34,444 nucleotides of DNA from Kiritimatiellota bacterium (GTDB taxonomy: Bacteria > Verrucomicrobiota > Kiritimatiellia > RFP12 > UBA1067): assembly GCA_009778475.1 (NCBI GenBank), contig WRJS01000026.1, positions 1 through 34,444 of the forward strand, read 5' to 3'. The translations under genes and the position numbers were made by a program. Below are positions 24,312-32,562 of this stretch, piece after piece. Below the pieces are notes generated by a model, which made no database searches, was not told where the DNA came from, and saw only the letters and a list, made by a program, of their open reading frames with translations. Position 1 is the stretch's first letter. Each line of letters starts with the position of its first letter.

Positions 24312-26783
24312 TCACAGGTCCACGGGGTTGAGGCGCCAGATGTATTTGGCGTACTCGCTGATGGTGCGGTCGGAGGAGAACTTGCCGGAGCGGGCGACGT
24401 TGACGAGGGCCTTGGCGTCCCACTTGTGGGGCTGGCGGTAGAGCTTGTCAACCTTGTCCTGGGTGTCCATGTAGCTGCGCAGGTCGGCCAAGAGCATATA
24501 GTAGTCGTTGAAGTCGAGCAGGTTCCGGACGATGGGGTCGAAGACGCCGGTGTTGAGCAGGGAGAAGACGTTGCGGCGGATCATGTTGATGGCGCGGCGG
24601 ATCTCGGGGTCGGCCTGATAGACGGCCATGGAGGAGTAGGCGGGGCGGAGGCGCTCGACCTCTTCGGCGCGCAGGCCGAAGATGAAGATGTTTTCGTTGC
24701 CGACCTGCTCGTGGATTTCGACGTTGGCGCCGTCCATGGTGCCGATGGTGAGCGCGCCGTTGAGCATGAGCTTCATGTTGCCCGTGCCGGAGGCCTCGGT
24801 GCCGGCGAGGGATATCTGCTCGCTGAGGTTGGCGGCGGGGATGATCTTCTCGGCGAGCGACACGCGGTAGTCGGGGAGGAACACGACCTTCAGGCGGTCG
24901 CGGACGCGGGGGTTGGTGTTGATCACGTCGGCGACGCCGTGGATGAGGCGGATGATGAGCTTGGCCATCCAGTAGCCGGGCGCGGCCTTGGCGGCGAAGA
25001 TGAAGGTGCGCGGGTGGAAGTCGAGGGCAGGGTTGTCGCAGATGCGGTTGTAGAGGATGATGATGTACAGCACGAGCAGGAGCTGGCGCTTGTACTCGTG
25101 CAGGCGCTTGACCTGGACGTCGAAGATGGACTCGGGGTTGACCGTGATGCCGACCTCATATTTGATGTAGCTCGCGAGGGCCTCCTTGTTGGCCTGCTTG
25201 ATCGCGCGGAAGGCGTCGAGGAAGGCGGGGTCCTTGGCGTGGCGCTCCAGGTCGCGCAGGCGGGAGAGGTCGGTGATCCAGTCGGGGCCGAGCGTGTCCG
25301 TGCAGAGCATGGCGAGCTGGGGGTTTGCCTTCAGGAGCCAGCGGCGCTGGGTGATGCCGTTGGTCTTGTTGGAGAAGTGCGTGGGGTACATCTCGTAGAA
25401 GTCGCGGAAGAGGGTGGACTTCAGGATGTCGGTGTGGAGGGCGGCGACGCCGTTGACGGAGTTCGAGCCGATGATGGCCAGGTGGGCCATGCGCACGGAG
25501 CGTTCGCCGCGCTCGCTGATGACGCTCATCCGCGTGAGCCGCTCGATGTCGCCGGGGTATTGGAGGGCGACCTGCTTCAGGAAGCGGCCGTTGATCTCGT
25601 AGATGATCTGCATGTGGCGCGGCAGCAGGCGCTCGACAAGCGCGACGCTCCACGTCTCCAGGGCCTCGGGCAGGATGGTGTGGTTCGTGTAGCCCGTGCA
25701 GGCGCGCGTGATGTTCCACGCGGTGTCCCAGTCCATCTTCTCCACGTCCACGAGCTGGTGCATCATCTCGGGGATGATGAGCGTGGGGTGCGTCTCGTTC
25801 AGGTGGACGAAGGCCTTCTCCGGGAGCAGGCTCCAGTTGCAGCCGTTGTTAACGCGGAAGCGGCGCAGGATGTCCCTCAGCGAACACGCCACAAAGAAAT
25901 ACTGCTGCCGTAGGCGGAGCTCCTTGCCCGCCTGCATATTGTCGTTCGGGTAGAGGACCTTGGTCAGGTTCTCGGCCTGCACCTTGTTCTGCACGGCCTC
26001 GACATAGGAGCCCTTGTTGAACTCCTCCAGCGCGAAATCATCCGTCGCCTTGGCCGACCACAGGCGGAGCGTGTTCACCACGTTGCTGTAGCCGACAATC
26101 GGCCAGTCGTACGGCACGCCGATGACGCACTCCGACGCCTTCCACGTCCACTCCATGCGCCCGTTGCGCGACACGCACTCGACCTGCCCGCCGAACTGCA
26201 CCTCCTGCGTGTATTCCGGCCGCGCGAGCTCCCAGGGCGACTCGTTGTTCAGCCAGTGGTCCGGCTCCTCGACCTGCTGGCCGTCCTTGACGCGCTGCTT
26301 GAAGATGCCGTAGTCGTAGCGCAGGCCGTAGCCGATGGCCGGCAGGCGGAGCGTCGAGAGCGAGTCCAGGAAACACGCCGCCAGCCGCCCCAGGCCCCCG
26401 TTGCCCAGGCCCGCGTCCACCTCCAGGTCGCGGAAGGCGTTCCAGTCCAGCCCGTACTGCTCCATGGCCTCGCGGCAGAACGGCTCGATGCGCATATTGA
26501 TGACGTTGTTGCCCAGCAGCCGGCCGATGAGGAACTCCAGCGACAGGTAATAGACGCGCTTCACGTTGGCCTCGTGGTAATAGGTCTGCGTCTCGATCCA
26601 GTCCTCGATGATGCGGTCGCGCACGCTGTAGGCGAACGCCATGAACTTGTCGCGGACGGTCGCGCTTTCCTCGTCCTTGGCCAAGGCATAGCGCAAGTGC
26701 CACGCGAAATCCTGCTTCAACCCCTTCGTGCTCTTCTGCACGCGCAGATCCTGAACCTGATGCTGTCTCGCTTTCTTTTCCAT
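24312..26783 (-). CDS. glgP: Glycogen/alpha-glucan phosphorylase
   Basis: 823 residues, GT35 family: phosphorolysis of alpha-1,4-glucan to glucose 1-phosphate in the cytoplasm, with pyridoxal phosphate. Start taken at ATG 26783, after GAGGTG; the GTG two codons earlier overlaps the Shine-Dalgarno. Visible blocks: YYLSLEFLIGRLLGNNVIN, LGNGGLGRLAACFLDS, NDNMQAGKELRLRQQYFFV, EKAFVHLNETHPTL, NHTILPEALETW and the cofactor motif EASGTGNMKLMLNGALTIG with Lys671, then DGANVEI. Length and motifs are intact. It has a good promoter upstream. The downstream same-strand UroD gene could be partly co-transcribed. Confidence 0.97.
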   Translation of the reverse strand: MEKKARQHQVQDLRVQKSTKGLKQDFAWHLRYALAKDEESATVRDKFMAFAYSVRDRIIEDWIETQTYYHEANVKRVYYLSLEFLIGRLLGNNVINMRIEPFCREAMEQYGLDWNAFRDLEVDAGLGNGGLGRLAACFLDSLSTLRLPAIGYGLRYDYGIFKQRVKDGQQVEEPDHWLNNESPWELARPEYTQEVQFGGQVECVSRNGRMEWTWKASECVIGVPYDWPIVGYSNVVNTLRLWSAKATDDFALEEFNKGSYVEAVQNKVQAENLTKVLYPNDNMQAGKELRLRQQYFFVACSLRDILRRFRVNNGCNWSLLPEKAFVHLNETHPTLIIPEMMHQLVDVEKMDWDTAWNITRACTGYTNHTILPEALETWSVALVERLLPRHMQIIYEINGRFLKQVALQYPGDIERLTRMSVISERGERSVRMAHLAIIGSNSVNGVAALHTDILKSTLFRDFYEMYPTHFSNKTNGITQRRWLLKANPQLAMLCTDTLGPDWITDLSRLRDLERHAKDPAFLDAFRAIKQANKEALASYIKYEVGITVNPESIFDVQVKRLHEYKRQLLLVLYIIILYNRICDNPALDFHPRTFIFAAKAAPGYWMAKLIIRLIHGVADVINTNPRVRDRLKVVFLPDYRVSLAEKIIPAANLSEQISLAGTEASGTGNMKLMLNGALTIGTMDGANVEIHEQVGNENIFIFGLRAEEVERLRPAYSSMAVYQADPEIRRAINMIRRNVFSLLNTGVFDPIVRNLLDFNDYYMLLADLRSYMDTQDKVDKLYRQPHKWDAKALVNVARSGKFSSDRTISEYAKYIWRLNPVDL

Positions 26784-26823
26784 TATCACCTCAAATCAAA
26801 GCCGGTTTCCCAAAAAAAAATAT

Positions 26824-26852
26824 AGAATAGCAAATCACGCGCCGCAGGTCAA
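26824..26852 (-). promoter_or_regulatory. Predicted sigma70-type promoter of glgP
   Basis: On the minus strand, TTGACC (26847-26852), a 17-base spacer and TATTCT (26824-26829). The leader to ATG 26783 would be about 35 bases. Confidence 0.6.
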
Positions 26853-27248
26853 TGTTGACCCATTGCGCCGGCAGGAACACCGGCACAGCGTTGGTAGCGC
26901 ACGGCGTCCCCGCCGTGCCGTTGTGGAGGGCGAGCGTCCACGCGAGCCGCAATCAGGGTCGCGCCGTCCCCGCCTGCGGGCGGCAACCGATTCCCCGCCA
27001 TTGGAGGGGTGGACGCCGAAGGCGGACGGAGTAGTTCCGGCGGGGCATCTGTAGCTCCGGCGACCCCGCCGCCACCGTGGCACATACCACCCCGCCGTCA
27101 GCCCGTAACGCGCCAGATTCGCCTCCAGCGCGGCGGACGTCTCATACGGCACAATCTCCCCTGCATGACCATGCCCCGGCGCGACACCCTCCCGCGCAAG
27201 CATCGGCAACCCAAACACAACAACACCAATTATCCGCACAATCCTCAT
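26835..27248 (-). pseudogene. Remnant of a small exported protein gene overrun by a GC-rich repeat
   Basis: From ATG 27248 the frame encodes a signal peptide (MRIVRIIGVVVFGLPMLA) and about 40 natural-looking residues, EIVPYETSAALEANLARYGLTAGWYVP being split here as two parts: EIVPYETSAALEANL and ARYGLTAGWYVP. From about 27070 the frame enters the dispersed GC-rich repeat and becomes Arg/Gly-rich filler (RRGRRSYRCPAG...) until a stop at 26835. The simplest reading is a gene whose 3' part was replaced by an inserted repeat. A Shine-Dalgarno is weak, and the upstream region is shared with the 3' flank of the neighbouring paralogue. Confidence 0.4.
26870..27080. repeat. Dispersed GC-rich repeat carrying GGAGGGCGAG
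   Basis: This 200-base stretch has GGAGGGCGAGCGTCC(A)CGCGAGCCG at 26925-26949, repeated with one change at 34336. It also contains internal inverted words (CCGGCGGGG near 27048 and CGGCGACCCCGCCG near 27058) and GGCGGGGAATC-type runs. It encodes no recognisable protein on either strand. It lies between the glgP promoter and the degraded gene upstream. Confidence 0.6.
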
Positions 27249-27300
27249 CCCGCACCCCAAAAATCTAACCACTAATCACTATTCACTAACCACTGTCCCC

Positions 27301-28218
27301 CTACTCAAACGGTGCATCGAGAATTTTCAATTCCTCCTCGGTGTAGCCGGACTCCGCCTTGATTTTATCGAGGAATTGCTTGCGGGCATCAGGCGACGCC
27401 CGGGAGGCTATAATGCGCGCGACCTCGGCAGATATCCTGCCGGCACGATAAGGGGGAAACGGCTCCGCAGGCTCATCGAGCAGCTTTGCCTCCCCTTCAT
27501 CGGAACGCGCCAGTTCTTTGATTTTGTCGAGAAACAGTTTACGCTCGTCGGGGGGCAGGGACGCGGCAAAACGCCTGATGTTTTCGATTGTCGATTCCAA
27601 GTTATGGCAAATGAGGCGCAGCCTCCCTTGATACTGTGCTTCAAAGTTTTTCCGGTCGTTCTCCTCCTGCATGGCTAACATTTCGGTTTTCGTTTTTCTC
27701 ACGTCAGAAATATTCAATCTTCTCGGCTCATAATTATACCCAGGGATAATCTGGGCGCGTATGCTTCCTATTTCGGTCGCCATGCCGAGCCACGTCTGTT
27801 TCGAGTTTTTCAATGCCGCGATTTGGCGGGACAACGCCCCGAGCATCCTCCATTTCTCGTACACCCTGAACCCGCTGTTTTCCAGATTCGGCTGGACGGG
27901 CAAACGGCAGATATGCTCGAACAGCGACGGGATATCCTCCTCGAGAAGAACAACCGCCCCCTCGGGCGCCACCCCGTACGCCGCAAGATTATTCATCGCC
28001 TCTGCAATATAATCGATATACCTGAAGCAGGTTGACGGCCTTTTTTCCCATAAGGCATCGACCGAGGAAAGAATGCTGGCCAAGGACGAGAATCCGGTCT
28101 CGGCCGGGACGGCGGTGTGCATCGGCTCGACGGCTGCTATGGCGCATGCCGTAATCATGCACACGGCGGACGCATGGACGTGGACAACGAGCAGTCGAAT
28201 ACGGTTAGCGCATTTCAT
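27301..28218 (-). CDS. Unrecognised exported protein with C-terminal repeat, paralogue A
   Basis: 305 residues from ATG 28218, with GAGGAAAGG just upstream. A signal-like segment (about 8-28) precedes a mostly helical, charged protein. The C-terminus has two copies of a repeat of about 50 residues: PDERKLFLDKIKELARSDEGEAKLLDEP and SPDARKQFLDKIKAES(G)YTEEELKILDAPFE, the second ending the protein. It shares layout, the WLGMATEIGSIRAQIIPGY block (WVRAQIIPDY in B) and the repeat with the next gene, so the two are tandem paralogues. The family is not known to me. The unit is flanked by duplicated intergenic sequence on both sides. Confidence 0.75.
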   Translation of the reverse strand: MKCANRIRLLVVHVHASAVCMITACAIAAVEPMHTAVPAETGFSSLASILSSVDALWEKRPSTCFRYIDYIAEAMNNLAAYGVAPEGAVVLLEEDIPSLFEHICRLPVQPNLENSGFRVYEKWRMLGALSRQIAALKNSKQTWLGMATEIGSIRAQIIPGYNYEPRRLNISDVRKTKTEMLAMQEENDRKNFEAQYQGRLRLICHNLESTIENIRRFAASLPPDERKLFLDKIKELARSDEGEAKLLDEPAEPFPPYRAGRISAEVARIIASRASPDARKQFLDKIKAESGYTEEELKILDAPFE

Positions 28219-28762
28219 GGCCTTTCCTCGTGTTCAGAAGGGAGTTGAAGGGATACAGACATCGTTCGTTCCCCGTGAGACGGACAGCCCGAACTCCTCT
28301 GTAATTTCCATCCCGGCCGCGCGCGGACCGTGACCCGCTCCGCCTTCGTGACCGCGCGGCTCCCCTTCACGAGGGCAAAGTCGTCCTCGATTGCTTTTGA
28401 CAGGATGGACAGGACTTCACAGGATTTCCCTTCGGGCGCGTATAGGTTTTCAATCTCAAACCTGAAATCAAAAATTCTCTTTGTGCCCTTCGTGCCTTTG
28501 TGTGAGGATAACAAATGGACGAACAATTTACTCATCAGGCATTACCCCTTCGTTGAGAAAACAGTGTACAAAACCTTCCGCCCAAGTTCAACCCCGAATT
28601 CACGGGAACCTGTTTTTAACCGCGAAGACCGTGAATCTTCGCGAAACTTTGCTCCCCCCTTTCGCGCACTTTGCGTGCTTCGCGGCTCAAAATCAGATTT
28701 TCACCTAACCCGCTCATCCCGCGCCCCCAAAAATCAAATCACTAACCACTAATCACTGCCCC
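28219..28762. other. Intergenic mosaic between the two paralogues
   Basis: No convincing gene. The segment 28400-28435 holds GACAGGATGGACAGGACTTCACAGGATTT words. At 28470-28510 there are CTTTGTGCCCTTCGTGCCTTTGTGTGA words, and 28620-28690 holds CGCGAAGACCGTGAATCTTCGCG-type inverted words. The block 28519-28604 is a copy of 29817-29898, the leader of paralogue B. The end of this gap (about 28710-28762) copies 27246-27300. Short antisense ORFs cross the area but look like chance. Confidence 0.6.
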
Positions 28763-29794
28763 CTACTCATACGGCGCTTCAAGGAGTTTCATGTCCTCCT
28801 CGCTGTAAACCGATTCTTTCCTGATCTCCTCAAGGCGTTGCGCACGCCGTTCGGGGGATGAGCGGGAAAGGATCTTGCGCATCATCGCGGCTGGCGGGTA
28901 CGTCAGTTGATCGTGCACTATCGCGGGGGGGGACGGCACCGGGGCATCATACGGCGCCTCGAGCACCCGCAACTGCTCCTCGGTGTAGTTCGACTCCCGC
29001 CGGGCTTTTTCAATCGCTTTCTCGCGCTGCTCGGGGGAACTCTTGGACAGGAAATAGCGGTAGGAGTCAACAGGGGGGTATTTCAATTTCTCCGGCACCA
29101 CCGGCGCGTCGAGGCGACGGGCCTCCTCGGCATCGGAGCGCGCCAGATCCTTGATCCGGCCGAGAAACCGCTCGCGCTCGCCGGGGGGCATCTTGTCGGC
29201 GAGACGGCGTATCCTGTCAACGAGAGTGTTCCACTGCCAGACGATGCTAGGCATTAGATGCTGGCACTGGTCCATCACTCTCTTCTGGCGGCGGTCCCGT
29301 ATCCTGTCCTGATGTTCCGGGTTATTGGGGTCGAGGATAAAAGGAAGTGGGTCAGCGGCTTGCGGCTGATAGTCCGGGATGATTTGGGCGCGTACCCACC
29401 CGACCATGGACGCCAAGTGCTCCCAAGCATCTGAATCGTTACAGAGGGGCGTAAAACGTGCAAGCTCCTCCAACATTTTCCACTTGAACAGCAACTGGTT
29501 CCTCCGCGTCTCCACCTCAACGCCCATTTCCGCCAACGGGACGGGGAGCTTGGAGATGCCCTCTAAGAGCGTTTTAAGCGCATGGGGATCTGCATGGCTA
29601 TAAAGTTGACAGATCGGATTTACCTTTCCGTTACATAGACGCGGCGACTCCTCCCAAGAGGCCTCCACCTCCCGCAACACATTGGTGATTTGCGCGGCTG
29701 TCCATATCTGCTTAGGGGCAGGGGCATCGCCCGCGGCAGCCAGCCGTGAAATGAGCGCGAAAACGAACAAACTGCTGAAAACAAGTGTGCGCAT
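28763..29794 (-). CDS. Unrecognised exported protein with C-terminal repeat, paralogue B
   Basis: 343 residues. The frame opens at 29833, but ATG 29794 follows GGGAGGT and starts a clean signal peptide (MRTLVFSSLFVFALISRLAAAG). The middle part resembles paralogue A, including WVRAQIIPDYQPQ. The C-terminus has three repeat copies: PPGERERFLGRIKDLARSDAEEARRLDAP, SSPEQREKAIEKARRESNYTEEQLRVLEAPYD and SSPERRAQRLEEIRKESVYSEEDMKLLEAPYE, each roughly 50 residues with spacers beginning near a YPP motif. Ends at the last repeat. Upstream lies the conserved 82-base leader shared with paralogue A. Function unknown. Confidence 0.75.
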   Translation of the reverse strand: MRTLVFSSLFVFALISRLAAAGDAPAPKQIWTAAQITNVLREVEASWEESPRLCNGKVNPICQLYSHADPHALKTLLEGISKLPVPLAEMGVEVETRRNQLLFKWKMLEELARFTPLCNDSDAWEHLASMVGWVRAQIIPDYQPQAADPLPFILDPNNPEHQDRIRDRRQKRVMDQCQHLMPSIVWQWNTLVDRIRRLADKMPPGERERFLGRIKDLARSDAEEARRLDAPVVPEKLKYPPVDSYRYFLSKSSPEQREKAIEKARRESNYTEEQLRVLEAPYDAPVPSPPAIVHDQLTYPPAAMMRKILSRSSPERRAQRLEEIRKESVYSEEDMKLLEAPYE

Positions 29795-29816
29795 AACTCT
29801 ACCTCCCGTAAAACTG

Positions 29817-29898
29817 ACGACCAACTTTCTCATCCGGCATTATTTCAACGTTGAAAGAACAGTGTACAAAACCTCTCAGCCGAGTTCAACCCCAAAAT
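29817..29898 (-). promoter_or_regulatory. Leader block of paralogue B, duplicated at 28519-28604
   Basis: About 82 bases are conserved between 29817-29898 and 28519-28604, with TTTTGTACACTGTT, AATGCC and GATGAG words in the minus-strand direction. In B it lies just upstream of the gene; in A it is about 300 bases from the start. Conservation beyond the coding part suggests a promoter or leader function, or simply a recent duplication. A TTGTAC box could be a -35. Confidence 0.45.
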
Positions 29899-29909
29899 AA
29901 GGCGGCATA

Positions 29910-29956
29910 GGCATTCCTGCCGGCGTCATGTGTCCCCCACCACGGGCAGGAATGCC
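29910..29956. repeat. Palindromic repeat GGCATTCCTGCC
   Basis: GGCATTCCTGCC (29910-29921) and GGCAGGAATGCC (29945-29956) are perfect 12-base inverted arms around a 23-base loop. The same words occur at 3712-3756. Confidence 0.7.
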
Positions 29957-30150
29957 CGCGCCAACCTGAAAATACAAAGGGATACACGGATCAACGCAGA
30001 TTTCACAGATGAAAAAACAATCTGCGTCATCTGTGTAATCTGTGGTTTAAAAACCCATGTGCGCCCGAAGGGAAATCCTGTTCATCCTGTCAACAAACCT
30101 CTGCGTCTTTGCGCGAAAAGAATCAAATAAATCCTCCGTGGAGGTGTCAG
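29957..30150. other. Intergenic mosaic of low-complexity words
   Basis: No gene. The words CGCAGATTTCACAGATG, AATCTGCGTCATCTGTG, AATCTGTGG, AATCCTGTTCATCCTGTC and CTCTGCGTCTTTGCGCG follow each other. CGCAGATT and AATCTGCG can pair. These resemble the ATCCTGTC repeats at 16880-17086. CCTCCGTGGAGG (30133-30144) is a short palindrome before the next promoter. Confidence 0.5.
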
Positions 30151-30158
30151 GCGAGGGC

Positions 30159-30187
30159 TTGATTTCCGGGGCGGTTTCTGGCATACT
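30159..30187 (+). promoter_or_regulatory. Predicted promoter of the XRE-cupin/acyl-CoA ligase operon
   Basis: TTGATT (30159-30164), a 17-base spacer and CATACT (30182-30187), about 28 bases before ATG 30215. Confidence 0.5.
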
Positions 30188-30214
30188 CTTATCTTTTACG
30201 CGAGGGGAATGGTT

Positions 30215-30781
30215 ATGGCAGAGTTAGAGATGAAGGTGGGCGAGCGGGTGCGGACGTACCGCGAGCGGCTGGGTATGAGCGTGGGTGCGCTGGCGGAGGC
30301 GTCGGGCATCCGCGCGGCGGTCATCGAGGCGATCGAGGAGGGGCAAGCGTATCCTGCGCTCGGCGTGCTCGTGCGCCTCTCGCGTGCGCTGGGCCAGCGG
30401 CTCGGGACGTTCATGGATGACCAGCAGGTGACCGACCCGGTCATCGTCCGCGCCGAGGATCGCGCCGCGCAGGCCGCGCCGCACAAGGGCAGCCAGACCG
30501 AGGGCCTGCGCTACTCGCCGCTGGGCCGCGGCAAGTCCGACCGCCATACGGAGCCGTTCTTCATCGAGGTGGATCCCGGCTGCGACGCGCCGCTCTCGTC
30601 GCACGAGGGCGAGGAGTTCCTCTTCATCCTCTCGGGCGAGGCCCTGCTGGCCTACGGCGACGAGGAGCATACCCTCCGCGCCGGGGACTCGGTGTATTAC
30701 AACTCGCTCGTGCCTCATGCCGTGCGCTCGCGCGACGGCCAGTCCGCCACGCTCGTGGCCACCGTGTTCATGCCGCTATGA
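30215..30781 (+). CDS. XRE-family regulator with C-terminal cupin domain
   Basis: 188 residues from ATG 30215; AGGGG lies seven to eight bases upstream, whereas ATG 30209 is too close to it. The helix-turn-helix domain covers about residues 4-62 (VGERVRTYRERLGMSVGALAEASGI, then IEEGQAYPALGVLVRLSRALGQRL). The cupin (about 105-185) has HEGEEFLFILSGEALLAYGDEEHTLRAGDSVYYNSLVPHAVRS, split here as HEGEEFLFILSGEALLAYG and AGDSVYYNSLVPHAVRS, with His and Glu suited to metal or ligand binding. It probably senses a small molecule and controls its own operon. The stop overlaps the ligase start (ATGA at 30778-30781), so the two are co-translated. Confidence 0.92.
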   Translation: MAELEMKVGERVRTYRERLGMSVGALAEASGIRAAVIEAIEEGQAYPALGVLVRLSRALGQRLGTFMDDQQVTDPVIVRAEDRAAQAAPHKGSQTEGLRYSPLGRGKSDRHTEPFFIEVDPGCDAPLSSHEGEEFLFILSGEALLAYGDEEHTLRAGDSVYYNSLVPHAVRSRDGQSATLVATVFMPL

Positions 30782-32517
30782 AAAACGCATTCAACCTCTC
30801 CGACCCCTACGGCACCGCGCCGCGCAAGCCGCCGTTCGCGCAGGCCGTCTCCACGGGCGAGCCGTGGTTCGACCTCCCCGTCACACGCGACTACACGCTC
30901 GGGCAGCTGCTCGACCAGACCATCGCGCGGTGCGGCCCGCAGGACGCGCTCGTCTATGCCGACCGCGACTTCCGCCTGACGTGGTATGCGTTCGGCAAGC
31001 TGGTGGACGACCTCGCGCGCGGCCTGATGGCCATGGGCATCCAGCGCAACGAGAAGATCGCGCTGTGGGCGACCAACGTGCCGCTGTGGATCCCGCTGAT
31101 GTTCGCGGCCGCGAAAATCGGCGCGATTTTGTTGCCGCTGAACACCAACTACAAGAGCACCGAAATCGAGTTCGCGCTGAAGCAGTCCGACACCGAGAAC
31201 CTTGTCCTCATCAACGGCTTCCGCGACACGGACTATGTGCAGACGATCTACGACCTCATCCCCGAGCTGCGCGAGCAGCCGCGCGGGCGGTTGTCGTCCG
31301 CGAAGTTCCCGCTGCTCAAGCGCGTGATTTTCCTCGGGCCGGAGAAGCATCGCGGGATGTACTCCATCAACGAGGTGCAGGCCATCGCGGGGCAGACGCC
31401 GATGGCGGCGTATGTGGCGCGTCAGCGGGAGCTGACCTGCCACGACGTGGTGAACATGCAGTACACCTCCGGCACGACGGGCTTCCCCAAGGGCGTGATG
31501 CTCACGCATTCGAACATCGCCAACGACGGCTTCTGGATCGGCGCGTGCCAGAACCTCTCCGCGCGCGACCGCGTGTGCATCCCCGTGCCGCTGTTCCACT
31601 GCTTCGGCTGCGTGCTGGGCGTCATGTCGTGCGTCAACCACGGCAGCACCATGGTGATGACCGAGCGGTACGACCCCGTGCACGTGATGATGTCCATCGA
31701 GAACGAGCGCTGCACCGCCACCTACGGCGTGCCGACCATGTACATCGCCATCATGGACCACCCGCTCTTCCCGAAGTTCGACTTCTCCTCCCTGCGCACG
31801 GGCCTGATGTCCGGCGCGACCTGCCCCGTCAAGCGGATGCAGCAGTGCATCGACCAGATGGGCATGGCGGAGGTCTCGATACCCTACGGCCTGACCGAGG
31901 CCGGGCCCGTGATGACGCAGACGCGCTTCTTCGAGACCAGCATTGAGCGCAAGAGCTCCTCCATCGGGCAGGCCCTGCCCGGCATCGAGGTCGCCATCAT
32001 CAACCCCGAGACGGGCGATATCTGCGCCATCGACGAACCCGGCGAGATCTGCTGCCGGGGCTACAACAACATGGTCGGCTACTACAAGATGCCCGAGCAG
32101 ACCGCCGCCTGCATCGACCCCAACGGCTGGCTCCACTCCGGCGACATCGGCCGCATGGACGCGCAGGGCTACTACTACATCACCGGCCGCCTCAAAGACC
32201 TCATCATCCGAGGCGGCGAGAACATCTCCCCCAAGGAGGTCGAGGACTTCATCGGCCACATGCCCGGCGTGAAGGACGTGCAGATCGTCGGCGTGCCGAG
32301 CAAGAAATACGGCGAGCAGCCCGCCGCCTTCATCATCCGCTCCGAGGGCGCCGAGATCACCGAGACCGACGTCGCCGACTTCTGCCGCAACCGCATCTCC
32401 TGGTTCAAGATCCCCCGGCACATCGCGTTCGTGGACACCTACCCCATGACCGCCAGCGGCAAAATCCAGAAGTACAAGCTCCGCGACGACGCCGCCCAGC
32501 TCTGGCCCGACGCGTGA
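30778..32517 (+). CDS. AMP-forming acyl-CoA ligase
   Basis: 579 residues of the ANL superfamily: activation of a carboxylic acid, probably a fatty or aromatic acid, with ATP and CoA. Motifs: YTSGTTGFPKGVMLTH (P-loop, from residue 229), PLFHCFGCVLGV, YGLTEAGP, GWLHSGDIG, GRLKDLIIRGGENISP and TASGKIQKYKLR with the C-terminal catalytic Lys near 562. Length fits medium/long-chain acyl-CoA synthetases; the chain length is not decided. The start overlaps the regulator's stop by four bases. XRE-cupin plus acyl-CoA ligase pairs occur in other bacteria, so the regulator may respond to an acyl-CoA or free acid. Confidence 0.93.
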   Translation: MKNAFNLSDPYGTAPRKPPFAQAVSTGEPWFDLPVTRDYTLGQLLDQTIARCGPQDALVYADRDFRLTWYAFGKLVDDLARGLMAMGIQRNEKIALWATNVPLWIPLMFAAAKIGAILLPLNTNYKSTEIEFALKQSDTENLVLINGFRDTDYVQTIYDLIPELREQPRGRLSSAKFPLLKRVIFLGPEKHRGMYSINEVQAIAGQTPMAAYVARQRELTCHDVVNMQYTSGTTGFPKGVMLTHSNIANDGFWIGACQNLSARDRVCIPVPLFHCFGCVLGVMSCVNHGSTMVMTERYDPVHVMMSIENERCTATYGVPTMYIAIMDHPLFPKFDFSSLRTGLMSGATCPVKRMQQCIDQMGMAEVSIPYGLTEAGPVMTQTRFFETSIERKSSSIGQALPGIEVAIINPETGDICAIDEPGEICCRGYNNMVGYYKMPEQTAACIDPNGWLHSGDIGRMDAQGYYYITGRLKDLIIRGGENISPKEVEDFIGHMPGVKDVQIVGVPSKKYGEQPAAFIIRSEGAEITETDVADFCRNRISWFKIPRHIAFVDTYPMTASGKIQKYKLRDDAAQLWPDA

Positions 32518-32562
32518 AACAGAGTATGAGACCACGAGTGACCATCTAAACGAGGAATTGAC

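Noticed and set aside
27009..27275. Plus-strand ORFs in the repeat upstream of glgP
   Set aside because: Pro/Arg-rich shadows of GC-rich repeat DNA without ribosome-binding sites.
28215..28535. 106-codon minus-strand ORF upstream of paralogue A
   Set aside because: It begins in the duplicated leader and then crosses low-complexity repeat words; only its start resembles anything and that is the copied leader of paralogue B.
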